Assembly: GCF_000016985.1 (NCBI RefSeq)
Contig: NC_009633.1
Coordinates: 1,116,001-1,180,000 of the forward strand
Direction: 5' to 3'
Source of the DNA: Alkaliphilus metalliredigens QYMF
GTDB taxonomy: Bacteria > Bacillota > Clostridia > Peptostreptococcales > Natronincolaceae
DNA length: 64,000 nucleotides
Of the stretch, positions 1 to 10,257 are shown one piece after another. The notes beneath the pieces were generated by a model. That model made no database searches. It was not told the DNA's origin and saw only the letters and a list, made by a program, of their open reading frames with translations. The first letter of the stretch is position 1, and the number at the start of each line of letters is the position of its first letter. The position numbers and the translations under genes are program-made.

Positions 1-195
1 ACCTTGGCAGTCGTTGGTTTTGACAATGTTGATATGTCAGGAAAGGTTTATCCAGCCTTGACAACCATTGCTCAACCTATGTACGAGATGGGTGCCATCG
101 GAATGAGGGTATTAACTAAAATTATCAATGATACTCCTTTGGAGGAAACAAAAATATGTTTAGACTATAGCTTGATTGAAAGGGAAAGTAGTTAA
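1..195 (+). CDS. LacI-family transcriptional regulator, C-terminal end (partial)
   Basis: The reading frame is open from the first base of the window, so the gene starts upstream. The visible 64 codons match the end of the periplasmic-binding-protein-like effector domain of LacI/GalR repressors: a VVGFDN strand, then PALTTIAQP and YEMGAIGMRVL, the usual end of the family. The DNA-binding helix-turn-helix would lie outside the window, so the ligand and targets cannot be named. A strong hairpin terminator follows the stop by about 45 bases. The family call is confident; the specific role is unknown. Confidence 0.85.
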   Translation, partial: TLAVVGFDNVDMSGKVYPALTTIAQPMYEMGAIGMRVLTKIINDTPLEETKICLDYSLIERESS

Positions 196-240
196 ATCAT
201 GGAACAAAATGTCGCTTTCCTCGTCTAACTACTATAAAGA

Positions 241-278
241 AGGGATTATGATTACGTATTTCATAATCCTTATTTTTT
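241..278 (+). terminator. Rho-independent terminator after the LacI-type gene
   Basis: An 11-bp inverted repeat (241-251 with 261-271, core GGATTATGA/TCATAATCC) has a 9-base loop and is followed by a T-rich run. It ends the LacI-type transcript. Confidence 0.85.
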
Positions 279-390
279 GGGCAATCTGTTAATTTTGTGA
301 AAGTGATTACAATTAAAAAGGTAGCAGTATTATTGATAAAACCGGAACTGAAAATACAGGGGAAATAAAATAATAAATCCATCTATTTTA

Positions 391-419
391 TTGACAACAT
401 AGGTTAAATTATGTAGTAT
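391..419 (+). promoter_or_regulatory. Sigma-A-type promoter in the tig upstream region
   Basis: A perfect -35 TTGACA (391-396), a 17-base spacer and TAGTAT (414-419) form a strong vegetative promoter. The predicted start near 426 lies only about 20 bases before the hairpin/T-run at 446-477, so the transcript would be either very short or attenuated before tig. Confidence 0.65.
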
Positions 420-445
420 TAGAATGATAGACATATACTTTTAAC

Positions 446-477
446 CATCCTATAGATGATCTTATGGATGTTTTTTT
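446..477 (+). terminator. Terminator or attenuator upstream of tig
   Basis: CATCC and GGATG arms (446-450 with 66-70 of the same line, i.e. 466-470), extended by ATA/TAT, are followed by seven T residues. It sits just downstream of the promoter at 391-419 and upstream of a second promoter-like site, suggesting premature termination. Confidence 0.55.
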
Positions 478-516
478 ATGGTGTAATCGTGATTGATAGT
501 AATAGCGTCAAATGTT

Positions 517-525
517 TGGTATAAT
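517..525 (+). promoter_or_regulatory. Extended -10 promoter likely driving tig
   Basis: TGG followed by a perfect TATAAT (520-525) is an extended -10 element. A TTGATA at 493-498 is 21 bases upstream, too far for an ideal -35, so this site probably relies on the extended -10. It is the nearest promoter-like signal before tig. Confidence 0.5.
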
Positions 526-650
526 AACAAAGGGAAATTCTGTGTAGGTTGTTAATGTTTCTATAAAGATGGTAAGAATATAGAAAGATATGGATGAATT
601 CATGTAATATTTTAAAGAATAAAATTAACTATACAAGAGGAGGGTCACTA

Positions 651-1937
651 ATGAGTGCCGAAATAATGAAAAAAGAAGATAATAAAATTACATTAAAGAT
701 CGTGGTAGGAGCAGACCAATTTGAAGTAGCAATTAACAAAGCTTACAATAAAATGAAGTCTAGCTTTAATATACCTGGATTTAGAAAGGGAAAAGTACCT
801 AGGAAGTTAGTTGAACAAAGATATGGTGTTGAGGTTTTCTTTGAAGATGCAATGAACATCGTTTTACCAGATGCCTATGAGGGAGCTTTACAAGAGCTGA
901 ATATCGACCCAATAGATCGACCAGAATTTGATTTTGGAGAGATAAAAAAGGGTGAAGATGTTGAATTTACAGCAGAAGTACAAGTTATGCCTGAATTTAC
1001 CGTAGAGGGATATAAAGGTATAGAAGTAGAGAAAAACGAGTATAATGTACAAGAAGAAGATGTTCAAAATGAGTTAAATAAACTCACCGAACAAAATGCA
1101 AGGATGATTGCTGTAGAGGATCGTCCAGTTCAAGATGGAGATATGGTAGTGATTGACTATAAAGGATTTGTAGGTGAGGATCAATTTGAAGGTGGAACTG
1201 CTGAAAAACAAAGTTTAACCATTGGATCAAATCAATTTATACCTGGTTTTGAAGAACAATTAATTGGAGCAAGTATTGGGGATGAAATCAAAGTGAAGGT
1301 GACTTTCCCAGAAGAATATCATTCAGAAGAATTAGCAGGAAAAGAAGCAACATTCGAAGTAATGGTACATGAGATCAAAGAGAAGGAATTACCTGCATTA
1401 GACGATGAATTTGCCAAGGATGTATCTGAGTTTGATACACTAGCAGAATTGAAGGCAGATTTGAGTACCAAACTAGAAGAAAGCGCAAAAAAACGCACAG
1501 AACAAGAATACAGAAATAATGTAATAGAAGCGGTAGCAAATCAAGTAGAGCTTGAAATTCCAAATGCAGTTATTGAAAGACAGATTAATAATATGCTATT
1601 GGACTTTGACTATCAACTAAAATATCAAGGGATGACTCTTGAAAGCTATTATCAAATGACTGGAACAAAAGAAGAAGACTTAAGAGGTCAGATGAGAGAA
1701 GATGCTGAAAAACGAGCAAAGCAACAATTGGTACTTGATAGGATCAGTGAAATGGAAAAAATTGAAGCCACAGAGACAGATGTAAGCGAAGAGCTTGAAA
1801 GGATGGCGACTCAATACAAGCAAGAGCTTGATAAGTTAAAATCCAACTTAAGAGATCAAGATTACACTTCGATTAAAGAGGGTATTATAGTAAGGAAAAC
1901 AATTGACTTACTAGCTGAAAATGCAAAAGTTTCTTAA
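651..1937 (+). CDS. tig: Trigger factor, ribosome-associated chaperone
   Basis: This is the cytosolic chaperone and peptidyl-prolyl isomerase that binds the ribosome exit tunnel. The start is set at ATG 651 because AGAGGAGGG lies 7-8 bases before it; an in-frame codon at 594 lacks a ribosome site. That gives 428 residues, typical for the family. The ribosome-docking motif GFRKGKVPRK is at residues 43-52, the FKBP-type isomerase domain spans about 150-245, and a helical C-terminal substrate-binding domain follows. clpP and clpX follow directly, the common tig-clpP-clpX arrangement of Firmicutes, linking nascent-chain folding to proteolysis. Confidence 0.97.
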   Translation: MSAEIMKKEDNKITLKIVVGADQFEVAINKAYNKMKSSFNIPGFRKGKVPRKLVEQRYGVEVFFEDAMNIVLPDAYEGALQELNIDPIDRPEFDFGEIKKGEDVEFTAEVQVMPEFTVEGYKGIEVEKNEYNVQEEDVQNELNKLTEQNARMIAVEDRPVQDGDMVVIDYKGFVGEDQFEGGTAEKQSLTIGSNQFIPGFEEQLIGASIGDEIKVKVTFPEEYHSEELAGKEATFEVMVHEIKEKELPALDDEFAKDVSEFDTLAELKADLSTKLEESAKKRTEQEYRNNVIEAVANQVELEIPNAVIERQINNMLLDFDYQLKYQGMTLESYYQMTGTKEEDLRGQMREDAEKRAKQQLVLDRISEMEKIEATETDVSEELERMATQYKQELDKLKSNLRDQDYTSIKEGIIVRKTIDLLAENAKVS

Positions 1938-1984
1938 GTTTGATAATAGAAGTTGTTTAAATTTAATATTGGGAGGGGATCATT

Positions 1985-2569
1985 ATGGCTTTAGTGCCTG
2001 TTGTTGTTGAACAAACCAGTCGGGGGGAAAGATCCTACGACATCTTTTCAAGGCTTTTAAAAGAGAGAATTATCTTTTTAGGGGATGAAATAAATGATGT
2101 GACTGCTAGTTTGCTTGTGGCACAACTCCTGTTTTTAGAAGCAGAGGATCCAGACAAGGATATTCAAATCTATATTAATAGTCCTGGAGGATCTATTACC
2201 GCTGGTATGGCGATTTATGATACAATGAATTATATCAAACCTGATGTTTCTACAATCTGTGTTGGGATGGCAGCCAGTATGGGCGCATTTCTGTTGGCTG
2301 CTGGTGCAAAGGGTAAAAGATTTGCACTACCAAATGCTGAGGTAATGATTCACCAACCATTAGGTGGGACCAGAGGTCAAGCAGAAGACATTCGTATTCA
2401 TGCAGAGAGAATTGTTAAGTTAAGAGATACCTTAAACAAAATTCTAGTTGAAAGAACAGGCCAACCGCTAGAACGTGTTCAGAAGGATACAGATAGAGAC
2501 TTCTTCATGGAAGCAAAGGAAGCAAAAGAGTATGGAATCATTGATGAAGTGATTAGTTCAAGGAAATAA
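1985..2569 (+). CDS. clpP: ATP-dependent Clp protease proteolytic subunit
   Basis: This serine peptidase forms the 14-subunit barrel that degrades proteins unfolded by ClpX or ClpC. The 194-residue length is standard. The catalytic triad falls at the canonical numbers: Ser98 (in GMAASMG), His123 (in MIHQPLGG) and Asp172 (in TDRDFF). The oxyanion/substrate strand SPGGSITAG is at 66-74. A GGGAGGGG ribosome site precedes the ATG. It lies 47 bases after tig and 24 bases before clpX with no terminator, so the three are probably cotranscribed. Confidence 0.98.
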   Translation: MALVPVVVEQTSRGERSYDIFSRLLKERIIFLGDEINDVTASLLVAQLLFLEAEDPDKDIQIYINSPGGSITAGMAIYDTMNYIKPDVSTICVGMAASMGAFLLAAGAKGKRFALPNAEVMIHQPLGGTRGQAEDIRIHAERIVKLRDTLNKILVERTGQPLERVQKDTDRDFFMEAKEAKEYGIIDEVISSRK

Positions 2570-2593
2570 AGGGAGATCGAAAGAGGTGTAAAA

Positions 2594-3856
2594 ATGTCAA
2601 GATTTGAAGAAAAAAAACAATTGAAATGCTCCTTTTGCGGAAAGTCCCAAGACCAAGTACGTAGACTGATCGCTGGACCCAATGTGTATATTTGTGATGA
2701 ATGTATTGAATTGTGTCAAGAAATCATTCAAGAAGAATTTGAAGAAAATGTAGAAATGGACTTGGTGGATTTACCAAAGCCTAAAGAAATTAAAGATATC
2801 TTAAATGGATATGTAATTGGGCAAGAAAAAGCAAAAAAAGCATTGGCAGTTGCTGTTTACAATCATTATAAAAGAATTAACACAGACACAAAGACTGATG
2901 ATGTGGAATTACAAAAGAGTAATATTATGATGCTAGGACCTACAGGATCAGGAAAAACCCTATTGGCTCAGACCCTAGCCAAGATTTTAAATGTTCCCTT
3001 TGCCATTGCTGATGCCACTTCTTTAACAGAAGCGGGATATGTGGGAGAGGATGTAGAGAACATTCTTTTAAAGTTAATTCAAGCAGCAGATTATGATATT
3101 GAAAAGGCTGAAAAGGGAATTATCTATATTGATGAAATAGATAAAGTGGCCCGTAAGTCTGAGAATCCATCCATAACAAGGGATGTCAGTGGTGAAGGTG
3201 TACAACAGGCACTACTTAAAATTCTTGAAGGCACAGTGGCCAGCGTACCGCCTCAGGGTGGTAGAAAACATCCCCATCAAGAGTTTATTCAAATTGATAC
3301 AACCAATATACTGTTTATTTGTGGAGGCGCCTTTGATGGGATTGAAAAACTCATTCAAAAACGTACTGGAAAAACCTCCATGGGATTTGGTGCAGACGTA
3401 AAAAGTAAGGTAGTGAAAGATATTGGAGGCCTACTAAAGCAAATTCAACCAGAGGATCTACTGAAGTTTGGATTAATTCCAGAATTTGTGGGTCGATTAC
3501 CAGTGATTGTGACCTTAGACCAATTAGATGAAGCTGCTTTAATTGAAATACTAACTGAGCCTAAAAATGCCCTTGTCAAGCAATATAAAAAATTGTTTGA
3601 AATCGATGGTGTGAACGTAGAATTTGAAGGCGAGGCATTGAAACTGATTGCTGAAAAAGCAATTGAAAGAAAAACGGGTGCTCGTGGACTAAGAGGTATT
3701 GTTGAAGGTTTAATGATGGATATTATGTATGATGTGCCATCTAGAGATGATATCGAAAAAGTCATTGTCACAAAAGATACAGTTGTGAACGCAAGCTTGC
3801 CAACAATTATACTAAAGGATGTTAAGAAGGATGATTCTGAGGAAACTGCCTCATAA
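2594..3856 (+). CDS. clpX: ATP-dependent Clp protease ATP-binding subunit ClpX
   Basis: ClpX is the hexameric AAA+ unfoldase that feeds substrates to ClpP. The 420-residue protein has an N-terminal zinc-binding domain (Cys12, Cys15, Cys34, Cys37), Walker A GPTGSGKT at 115-122, Walker B with IIYIDEIDK, and the ClpP-docking loop as MGFG, a variant of the usual IGF tripeptide. The C-terminal D2 small domain is intact. It is the third gene of the tig-clpP-clpX group and is followed by a strong terminator. Confidence 0.98.
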   Translation: MSRFEEKKQLKCSFCGKSQDQVRRLIAGPNVYICDECIELCQEIIQEEFEENVEMDLVDLPKPKEIKDILNGYVIGQEKAKKALAVAVYNHYKRINTDTKTDDVELQKSNIMMLGPTGSGKTLLAQTLAKILNVPFAIADATSLTEAGYVGEDVENILLKLIQAADYDIEKAEKGIIYIDEIDKVARKSENPSITRDVSGEGVQQALLKILEGTVASVPPQGGRKHPHQEFIQIDTTNILFICGGAFDGIEKLIQKRTGKTSMGFGADVKSKVVKDIGGLLKQIQPEDLLKFGLIPEFVGRLPVIVTLDQLDEAALIEILTEPKNALVKQYKKLFEIDGVNVEFEGEALKLIAEKAIERKTGARGLRGIVEGLMMDIMYDVPSRDDIEKVIVTKDTVVNASLPTIILKDVKKDDSEETAS

Positions 3857-3894
3857 AAGGGAGTTTTAGCAATACATCTAGGATAGAAAAAGAT

Positions 3895-3936
3895 AAAAAA
3901 ACGCTGGAAATCCTTTGATTTCCAGCGTTTTTTTAT
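3895..3936. terminator. Bidirectional terminator between clpX and the chromate transporter genes
   Basis: A near-perfect stem with arms ACGCTGGAAATC and GATTTCCAGCGT has A-rich and T-rich flanks, so it can stop both the clpX transcript and the convergent chromate transporter transcript. Confidence 0.9.
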
Positions 3937-4000
3937 CTTTTACGAAATTCAATTTTTCAGAGTCCTGCGTTTGAAGTCAAGTGTGCTAGTGCTATTTTGC

Positions 4001-4525
4001 TTAAAGAGAGTAAAATAAAATACCTAATAGTCCCGATAAAAAAATGACAGCAATGGGGTGAAGTTTGGTTTTGTACAGCACTCCTAAGGCGATTAAACCA
4101 ATGAGAAGTGTTCTGAGATCGTCTATGGAATTTTGAAAAAGTGAAACACAGGCAGCTCCGATTAAGCCAATGACAGCAGGTCGAATTCCTGAAAAAACTT
4201 TATCAACAATAGGAGATTGTCTGAATCGAATGATTGCCCTGGCTATAATGGTGACAATAAAAAGTGAAAAACTAACGACACCTAGGGTAGCAACGATTGA
4301 GCCGGGTACACCGAACAACTTATATCCTACAAAAGTAGCGGTGTTGATGGCAATGGGTCCCGGTGACATTTGGGAAATGGCGATAATATCAATAAACTCA
4401 CTGTGGGTCAGCCATTGGTGAATGATCACAACTTCTTCTTCAATTAAGGGAAGCATGGCATAGCCACCGCCAAAGCTAAAGGCTCCTATTTTAAAAAATG
4501 TTAAGTATAAACTAAGATAGCTCAT
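4001..4525 (-). CDS. Chromate transporter, second half-size subunit
   Basis: This 174-residue membrane protein is a single-domain (short-chain) CHR family member, as are the paired ChrA-type proteins of Firmicutes. It carries the family motif FFKIGAFSFGGGYAMLPLIEEEVV near the N-terminus (residues 10 on), the SPGPIAINTATFVGYK segment, and five or six hydrophobic segments. Its start overlaps the end of the upstream half-gene by 14 bases, implying translational coupling and a two-subunit transporter. The family exports chromate by exchange; some members may move other oxyanions, and the substrate here is inferred from family alone. Confidence 0.9.
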   Translation of the reverse strand: MSYLSLYLTFFKIGAFSFGGGYAMLPLIEEEVVIIHQWLTHSEFIDIIAISQMSPGPIAINTATFVGYKLFGVPGSIVATLGVVSFSLFIVTIIARAIIRFRQSPIVDKVFSGIRPAVIGLIGAACVSLFQNSIDDLRTLLIGLIALGVLYKTKLHPIAVIFLSGLLGILFYSL

Positions 4526-5063
4526 TTTTATTTTCCTTTCTTTGCTGAGTGAGGCCTAAGAGCCCACATATAATCACAACATAGATTGGATGCACCTGCA
4601 AAAATACAATAAGGGTAAAGGAACCAAGAATAACTAAATAATTGAATGTTTTCTTTGAAATGGACTTAGAGAGTTTGACCGCAGCCATGAATATTAAGGA
4701 AACAATTGCAGGCCGAACACCCCTGAAAAACAACTGAATACTATGAATATCTTTGATTTCATTGTAAAAAATGGCTAAAATGATAATCACAATGAGAGAG
4801 GGCAGTGCAGTACCCACAAGGGTAAAAAGGGCACCAATAAAGCCCAAGAGCTTATATCCAACAAAAACAGCGGTATTAACAGCAACCGCACCGGGTAAAC
4901 TTTGGGCCACTGCAATAATATCAAGAAATTCATCATCATCAATTAGCTGGGCTTTTTCAACAATTTCTTTCTGAATAATAGGAATCATTGCATAGCCACC
5001 ACCAAATGTAAAAGCACCTACTCTGAAAAAAATCCAAAACAACCTAAAATAATCTTTTAGCAT
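4512..5063 (-). CDS. Chromate transporter, first half-size subunit
   Basis: This 183-residue CHR-family membrane protein pairs with the adjacent half-gene. The start is placed at the ATG at 5063 because GGGAGGGG lies just upstream; a longer frame reaching 5117 has no ribosome site and an atypical N-terminus. Visible motifs are FFRVGAFTFGGGYAMIP and LPGAVAVNTAVFVGYK, repeated in divergent form in the partner. The two genes are transcribed opposite to clpX and lonB, splitting that protease neighbourhood. Confidence 0.9.
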   Translation of the reverse strand: MLKDYFRLFWIFFRVGAFTFGGGYAMIPIIQKEIVEKAQLIDDDEFLDIIAVAQSLPGAVAVNTAVFVGYKLLGFIGALFTLVGTALPSLIVIIILAIFYNEIKDIHSIQLFFRGVRPAIVSLIFMAAVKLSKSISKKTFNYLVILGSFTLIVFLQVHPIYVVIICGLLGLTQQRKENKNELS

Positions 5064-5115
5064 AAAACCCCTCCCATTTACAAAAAGGCAAATTCCTTGC
5101 TTTTGCATACATCTC

Positions 5116-5143
5116 ATTATAGCATAATTTTAAAATTTACCAA
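5116..5143 (-). promoter_or_regulatory. Probable promoter of the chromate transporter genes
   Basis: On the minus strand TTGGTA (5143-5138), a 16-base spacer and a perfect TATAAT (5121-5116) lie about 50 bases before the start codon. Confidence 0.5.
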
Positions 5144-5248
5144 AAAATTTTCCTGTTTCTACTTGCCTAGGAAGGTTTTGAACCACAGGATAAAATAGAA
5201 GTCGATGCACATACTATGGTTACAAATGCTAAGTGAGGAGGGGAAAAT

Positions 5249-6943
5249 TTGCCTAATGTTTTTTTCATGGTCCAGTTCTTTTTTGCAATTGTAATTGGAC
5301 TCTATTTCTTTAATTTATTAAAAAGTCAACAGGGTAATAAAAGTGCAGTTGAACGAGAATCAAAAAAAGAACTAGAGAAACTGAGAGAGTTAAGAAAGCG
5401 TTCCTTAACAACTCCTTTATCAGAATATACAAGACCATCGTCTTTTGAAGATATTGTAGGACAAGAAAATGGATTAAAGGCATTGCGAGCTACTTTATGT
5501 AGTCCAAACCCACAACATGTGATTATCTATGGACCCCCTGGAGTTGGCAAAACGGCCGCCGCGCGGGTTATGTTAGAAGAAGCTAGAAAATATAAAAGTT
5601 CGCCATTTAATCAAGAGTCTAAGTTTATCGAAATGGATGCCACCACTTTGCGCTTTGATGATAGAGGAATTGCAGATCCATTAATGGGTTCGGTACATGA
5701 CCCGATTTACCAAGGAGCAGGACAATTGGGACAAGCAGGTATTCCGCAACCAAAGCCTGGTGCAGTGACCAAAGCACATGGCGGAATGCTGTTTTTAGAT
5801 GAAATCGGAGAGTTGCATCCGGTTCAAATGAATAAGCTATTAAAGGTTTTAGAGGATCGAAAAGTGTTTTTAGAAAGTGCATATTATAGTGCGGAGGACG
5901 AAAATGTCCCTCCATACATTCACGATATATTTCAAAATGGATTGCCAGCAGACTTTAGATTAGTAGGTGCCACAACGAGGATGGCTCAGGATTTACCACC
6001 AGCATTGAGATCTAGATGTGTAGAAGTTTATTTTAGACCATTATACAAAGAAGAGATTGGGCTAATTGCAATCAATGCCTGTAAAAAAAGCAAACTTGAA
6101 ATTGAAGAAAGAGCAATAGAAGAAATAAAAAAGTATGCTACAAATGGTAGAGATACGGTTAATATGATCCAAATTGCAGGAGGCGTTGCAATAACAGAAA
6201 ATAGGAGAAAAATACAAATTGCAGACATACAATGGGTAGTTGAAAGTGGTCATTATAGTCCAAGACCAGAAAAAAAGGTCGGTTCTCAATCCAGTGTAGG
6301 CTATATTAATGGACTGGCAGTCTATGGACCTAATATGGGAATGGTTATCGAAATTGAATGCTCTGCCATTGCTATACCCAGAAAGGGAAAAGGACGGATT
6401 ATCACCACTGGAATTGTAGATCGAGAAGAAACCAATACACCGGGTAGAACAGTAAAAAGAAGGAGCACTGCTCTGGATTCTGTAGATAATGTGTTAACTG
6501 TTATTAGAAAATATTTAAATGTGGATCCTCGAGACTACGATATTCATTTAAATTTTCCAGGTGGTATACCCATCGATGGACCATCAGCTGGAATTACCAT
6601 GGTAACAGCTATCTTCTCAGCCATAAAGAACCTATCAATTGATTCACAGTTGGCTATGACAGGTGAAATATCCATTCGGGGGAAGGTAAAGCCTGTTGGC
6701 GGAATTACTGCGAAAATTGAGGCAGCAAAAGAAGCCGGATGTACCCGGGTTCTGATTCCAAAGGATAATTATCAAGAAAGATTTAAAGAGTTTAAGATAG
6801 AAGTGATACCTGTTGATACAATAGAAGAAGTGGTTAGACTTGCAGCAGTGGAAACGAAAGAGGAAATTGATAAACAAACGAACCCAAACATCCCTCTAGT
6901 AGCAGCCCTAGGAAGTGAAATTCAGAACTTAAAAAGCAGATAA
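5249..6943 (+). CDS. lonB: Membrane-anchored ATP-dependent protease LonB
   Basis: LonB is the sporulation-associated Lon paralogue of Firmicutes. The 564-residue protein starts at TTG after GAGGAGGGG. It has an N-terminal hydrophobic anchor (about residues 5-24) instead of the LonA N-domain, an AAA+ module with Walker A GPPGVGKT at 95-102, and a C-terminal Lon peptidase domain with the Ser446/Lys489 dyad (in DGPSAGIT and GGITAKIEAA). lonA follows 230 bases downstream, as in Bacillus. In B. subtilis it is forespore-controlled; I saw no clear sporulation-sigma promoter here. Confidence 0.95.
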   Translation: MPNVFFMVQFFFAIVIGLYFFNLLKSQQGNKSAVERESKKELEKLRELRKRSLTTPLSEYTRPSSFEDIVGQENGLKALRATLCSPNPQHVIIYGPPGVGKTAAARVMLEEARKYKSSPFNQESKFIEMDATTLRFDDRGIADPLMGSVHDPIYQGAGQLGQAGIPQPKPGAVTKAHGGMLFLDEIGELHPVQMNKLLKVLEDRKVFLESAYYSAEDENVPPYIHDIFQNGLPADFRLVGATTRMAQDLPPALRSRCVEVYFRPLYKEEIGLIAINACKKSKLEIEERAIEEIKKYATNGRDTVNMIQIAGGVAITENRRKIQIADIQWVVESGHYSPRPEKKVGSQSSVGYINGLAVYGPNMGMVIEIECSAIAIPRKGKGRIITTGIVDREETNTPGRTVKRRSTALDSVDNVLTVIRKYLNVDPRDYDIHLNFPGGIPIDGPSAGITMVTAIFSAIKNLSIDSQLAMTGEISIRGKVKPVGGITAKIEAAKEAGCTRVLIPKDNYQERFKEFKIEVIPVDTIEEVVRLAAVETKEEIDKQTNPNIPLVAALGSEIQNLKSR

Positions 6944-6967
6944 GTTTAAATCTTATCTGCTTTAAAA
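6933..6967 (+). terminator. Terminator overlapping the lonB stop codon
   Basis: Arms GCAGATAAG (6936-6944) and CTTATCTGC (6952-6960), extended by AAA/TTT, are followed by T and A residues. The stem includes the last lonB codons and stop. Confidence 0.7.
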
Positions 6968-7039
6968 TGCGAATTAATGAGGTTAAGACAAAAAGGTTAC
7001 TGTTTCAAGTGATAGATTCACTAGAATTAGGGTAAAATA

Positions 7040-7068
7040 TTGAAAAGTAGTGAACAAAGGGATATAAT
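7040..7068 (+). promoter_or_regulatory. Promoter of lonA-engB
   Basis: TTGAAA (7040-7045), a 17-base spacer and a perfect TATAAT (7063-7068) lie about 107 bases before lonA. I see no CIRCE- or CtsR-like operator, so heat-shock control is not evident from sequence. Confidence 0.7.
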
Positions 7069-7175
7069 GATAGTCAACTGCTAAAGATAGTTGGTATTTA
7101 TTTACATATAGTACTAACAAGCGTATTAAACTGTTTTACGATATTGTAAGAAACATAAGAAAAGGAGATGATAAT

Positions 7176-9527
7176 ATGGCTGAAAATAAAATGACAACAA
7201 AAGTCAGTCAATTGCCACTTATACCGTTACGGGGTTTGACTATTTTTCCTTATATGGTCCTTCATTTTGATGTGGGAAGAGAAAGATCAATCCATGCATT
7301 AGAAGAGGCAATGGTTAATGATCAATTGGTTTTTTTAGCTTCTCAAAAAGAAGCAGACATAAACTTACCAAGCGCTGATGATTTTTATAAAGTTGGAACA
7401 ATTTCTAAAATTAAGCAAATGTTAAAGCTCCCTGGAGATACAATTCGGGTACTGGTGGAAGGAATTACCCGGGCTGAAATTAAGGGAATTGTTAAAGAAG
7501 AGCCTTATTTTTTAGTAGAGGTCGAGGAGCAAAACTATCAGGAAGAAATTACAAAAAATAATGAAACAGAAGCTTTGATGCGAAGTGTGCTAGATAGCTT
7601 TGAAGAATACATAGAGGTAAGTAATAAAATATCTCCAGAAGTATTGATTAGTTTGTCTGAAATTGAGGAACCAGGAAGATTAGCCGATACAATTGCTTCT
7701 AATATGGCCTTAAAGCCACCTCAAAAACAGGAGATTTTAGAAGCTTTCAATCCTAAGGAAAGATTAGAAACACTATATAGAATCTTGCTTGAGGAAATTG
7801 AAATCCTTCAAATTGAGCAAACCATTAATACACGTGTGAAGAAACAGATTAATAAAGTACAGAAAGAATATTATTTAAGAGAACAAATGAAAGCCATTCA
7901 AAAAGAATTAGGAGAAGACGAAAATGTGGTAGAGGAAGCAGATGACTATCGCCAAAAGCTTAAAAAACTGAAGCTTCCTAAGGAGAGCCATGAAAAGGTA
8001 CAACGGGAAATCGATCGTTTGCTAAAATTATCCCCCGCTGCAGCTGAATCTGGTGTGATTCGAAATTACATAGATTGGATACTGAGTCTCCCCTGGAATA
8101 AAGAAACAAAGGATCGCTTGGATTTAAAAAAATCTGCAGAAATATTAGATGAAGATCATTATGGACTTGAAAAGGTTAAGGAACGTATTTTAGAATACTT
8201 AGCAATTCGACAATTAACGAAGTCTATGAAAGGTCCCATCGTTTGTTTAGTAGGACCGCCGGGTGTCGGGAAGACCTCAATTGCAAAGTCTATCGCGAGA
8301 TCTCTAAATCGAAAGTTTGTCAGAATGTCATTAGGTGGCGTGAGAGATGAAGCTGAAATCAGAGGACATCGAAGAACCTATGTAGGAGCAATACCAGGAA
8401 GAATTATCTCCTCTATGAGACAAGTGGAATCAAAAAATCCACTTTTCCTACTAGATGAAATAGACAAACTAGCAGGTGATTTTAGAGGAGACCCAGCAGC
8501 AGCTCTGTTAGAAGTATTAGATCCAGAACAAAACGATGATTTTACGGATCATTATTTAGAGATGCCCTTTGATCTATCCAAGGTTTTGTTTATTACAACG
8601 GCCAATAGTTTGGATACCATTCCGAGACCTTTATTGGATCGAATGGAGGTCATTCGAATTGCTGGGTACACGGAAGAAGAAAAGGTAAAAATTGCTGAAA
8701 AGTATTTAGTGCCTAAGCAATTAAAAGTACATGGCTTAAAGAAAAATCAGATTAATATTTCTGAAAGGACGATTCGAGATATCAGTAACTATTATACACG
8801 AGAATCTGGTGTCAGAAGTTTAGAGAGACAGGTTGCCAACCTTTGCAGGAAAATAGGAAAGCGTGTGATTGTAGAAAAACTTCAATCAGTACGAATCACA
8901 CCAAGGAATCTCAAAAAATATCTAGGCAGTCCTATTTATCGTTATGAGATGATCAATGAAAAAGATGAGGTGGGTATTGTAAGGGGATTAGCTTGGACAT
9001 CTGTAGGCGGTGAAACATTGTCTGTTGAAGTGACACCGATGCAAGGAGATGGTAAGCTTGTGTTAACAGGTCAATTAGGAGATGTTATGAAGGAATCTGC
9101 TAGGGCGGGATTAAGTTACATTCGGTCTAGAGTAAATGAATTAAAGATAGATCCTGATTTTCATAAAAAGATAGATATCCATATTCATATTCCTGAAGGC
9201 GCCATTCCAAAGGATGGACCATCAGCGGGAATTACCATGGCCACCGCAATGATTTCTGCCTTGACAAATATTCCAGTATCTAAAGATGTGGCAATGACAG
9301 GAGAAATCACTTTGAGGGGACGCGTGTTGCCAATTGGTGGTGTAAAGGAAAAAGTATTGGCAGCAAATCGAGCCGGTATTAAAAAGATTCTATTACCCAT
9401 TGACAACAAAAGAGATATGGAGGATATTCCTGACAATGTCAAGCGGAAACTGTCATTCGAATTTGTTTCCCATATGGACGAGGTACTAGAGCATACATTA
9501 AAAAGGGGCGAACAAAATGAAAATTAA
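7176..9527 (+). CDS. lonA: ATP-dependent protease La (LonA)
   Basis: LonA is the cytosolic AAA+ serine protease that removes damaged and regulatory proteins. The 783-residue length is typical. It has the N-terminal LAN substrate domain ([23 protein letters not shown] at the start), a central helical region, Walker A GPPGVGKT at 360-367, Walker B FLLDEIDK, and the peptidase domain with Ser683 (DGPSAGIT) and Lys726 ([10 protein letters not shown]). The stop overlaps the engB start by 11 bases, so the two are translationally coupled, as in B. subtilis lonA-ysxC. Confidence 0.98.
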   Translation: MAENKMTTKVSQLPLIPLRGLTIFPYMVLHFDVGRERSIHALEEAMVNDQLVFLASQKEADINLPSADDFYKVGTISKIKQMLKLPGDTIRVLVEGITRAEIKGIVKEEPYFLVEVEEQNYQEEITKNNETEALMRSVLDSFEEYIEVSNKISPEVLISLSEIEEPGRLADTIASNMALKPPQKQEILEAFNPKERLETLYRILLEEIEILQIEQTINTRVKKQINKVQKEYYLREQMKAIQKELGEDENVVEEADDYRQKLKKLKLPKESHEKVQREIDRLLKLSPAAAESGVIRNYIDWILSLPWNKETKDRLDLKKSAEILDEDHYGLEKVKERILEYLAIRQLTKSMKGPIVCLVGPPGVGKTSIAKSIARSLNRKFVRMSLGGVRDEAEIRGHRRTYVGAIPGRIISSMRQVESKNPLFLLDEIDKLAGDFRGDPAAALLEVLDPEQNDDFTDHYLEMPFDLSKVLFITTANSLDTIPRPLLDRMEVIRIAGYTEEEKVKIAEKYLVPKQLKVHGLKKNQINISERTIRDISNYYTRESGVRSLERQVANLCRKIGKRVIVEKLQSVRITPRNLKKYLGSPIYRYEMINEKDEVGIVRGLAWTSVGGETLSVEVTPMQGDGKLVLTGQLGDVMKESARAGLSYIRSRVNELKIDPDFHKKIDIHIHIPEGAIPKDGPSAGITMATAMISALTNIPVSKDVAMTGEITLRGRVLPIGGVKEKVLAANRAGIKKILLPIDNKRDMEDIPDNVKRKLSFEFVSHMDEVLEHTLKRGEQNEN

Positions 9528-10143
9528 AACATCGGATATTGTGATGAGTGCAGTGGCACCCAAACAATATCCTGAAGAAGGATTACCAGAAATTGCACTA
9601 GCAGGACGATCAAATGTTGGTAAATCTTCTTTGATTAACACAATACTAAACAGAAAAAAATTAGCTAGAGTCAGCTCTAGCCCTGGAAAAACCCGTACCC
9701 TTAACTTTTACTTGATTAATAAGGAATTTCATCTTGTGGATTTGCCGGGCTATGGTTATGCAAGAGTCTCTAAGGGAGAAAAAAGTTCTTGGGGAAAAAT
9801 GTTAGAGACCTATTTATCCAATCGACCTAATCTTTATGAGGTCGTACTGTTAATAGATATTCGACATGAACCCAGTGAGCAAGATCAACAGATGTATCAA
9901 TGGATTAGGCATTATGGATATGGAACCATAGTGGTTGCAACTAAATCCGACAAAATAGCAAGATCACAGCATCAGAAGCATTTTAAAATGATACGAGATA
10001 CCTTAGGCATGTCACCAGAGGATCGTTTGATTCCAATCTCTTCATTAAAAAAACTAGGCATTGAGCAATTATGGGGTGCATTAGAAGATATATTTGTGGA
10101 AAATGAATTACCGATCACAATAGAGAAAGAAGCGCCAAAGTAG
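9517..10143 (+). CDS. engB: Ribosome-biogenesis GTPase EngB (YsxC/YihA)
   Basis: This TRAFAC-class GTPase acts in 50S ribosomal subunit assembly. The 208-residue protein shows G1 GRSNVGKS at 30-37, the switch/G2 region with KTRTLNFY, G3 DLPGYG at 75-80, G4 TKSDK and G5 ISS. The start overlaps the lonA end, and AAAAGGGGCG within the lonA frame provides the ribosome site. A terminator overlaps its stop codon, closing the lonA-engB unit. Confidence 0.97.
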   Translation: MKIKTSDIVMSAVAPKQYPEEGLPEIALAGRSNVGKSSLINTILNRKKLARVSSSPGKTRTLNFYLINKEFHLVDLPGYGYARVSKGEKSSWGKMLETYLSNRPNLYEVVLLIDIRHEPSEQDQQMYQWIRHYGYGTIVVATKSDKIARSQHQKHFKMIRDTLGMSPEDRLIPISSLKKLGIEQLWGALEDIFVENELPITIEKEAPK

Positions 10144-10166
10144 TTTACTACTTTTGCGCTTTTTCC
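10132..10166 (+). terminator. Terminator of lonA-engB
   Basis: GCGC-CAAAGTAG and CTACTTTTGCGC arms flank a short loop and precede CTTTTTCC. The hairpin contains the engB stop codon. Confidence 0.85.
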
Positions 10167-10257
10167 TTACATGGTTTATTAAAGCTTTAAGAGATGACTT
10201 TAGGAGAGGTATCACTTCTGACCGATAATCCTAGAGTATAAAGGGAGGAGAAAAGCG

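Noticed and set aside
3445-3771. 108-codon minus-strand frame opposite clpX
   Set aside because: It is a complement of conserved clpX codons, with no ribosome site.
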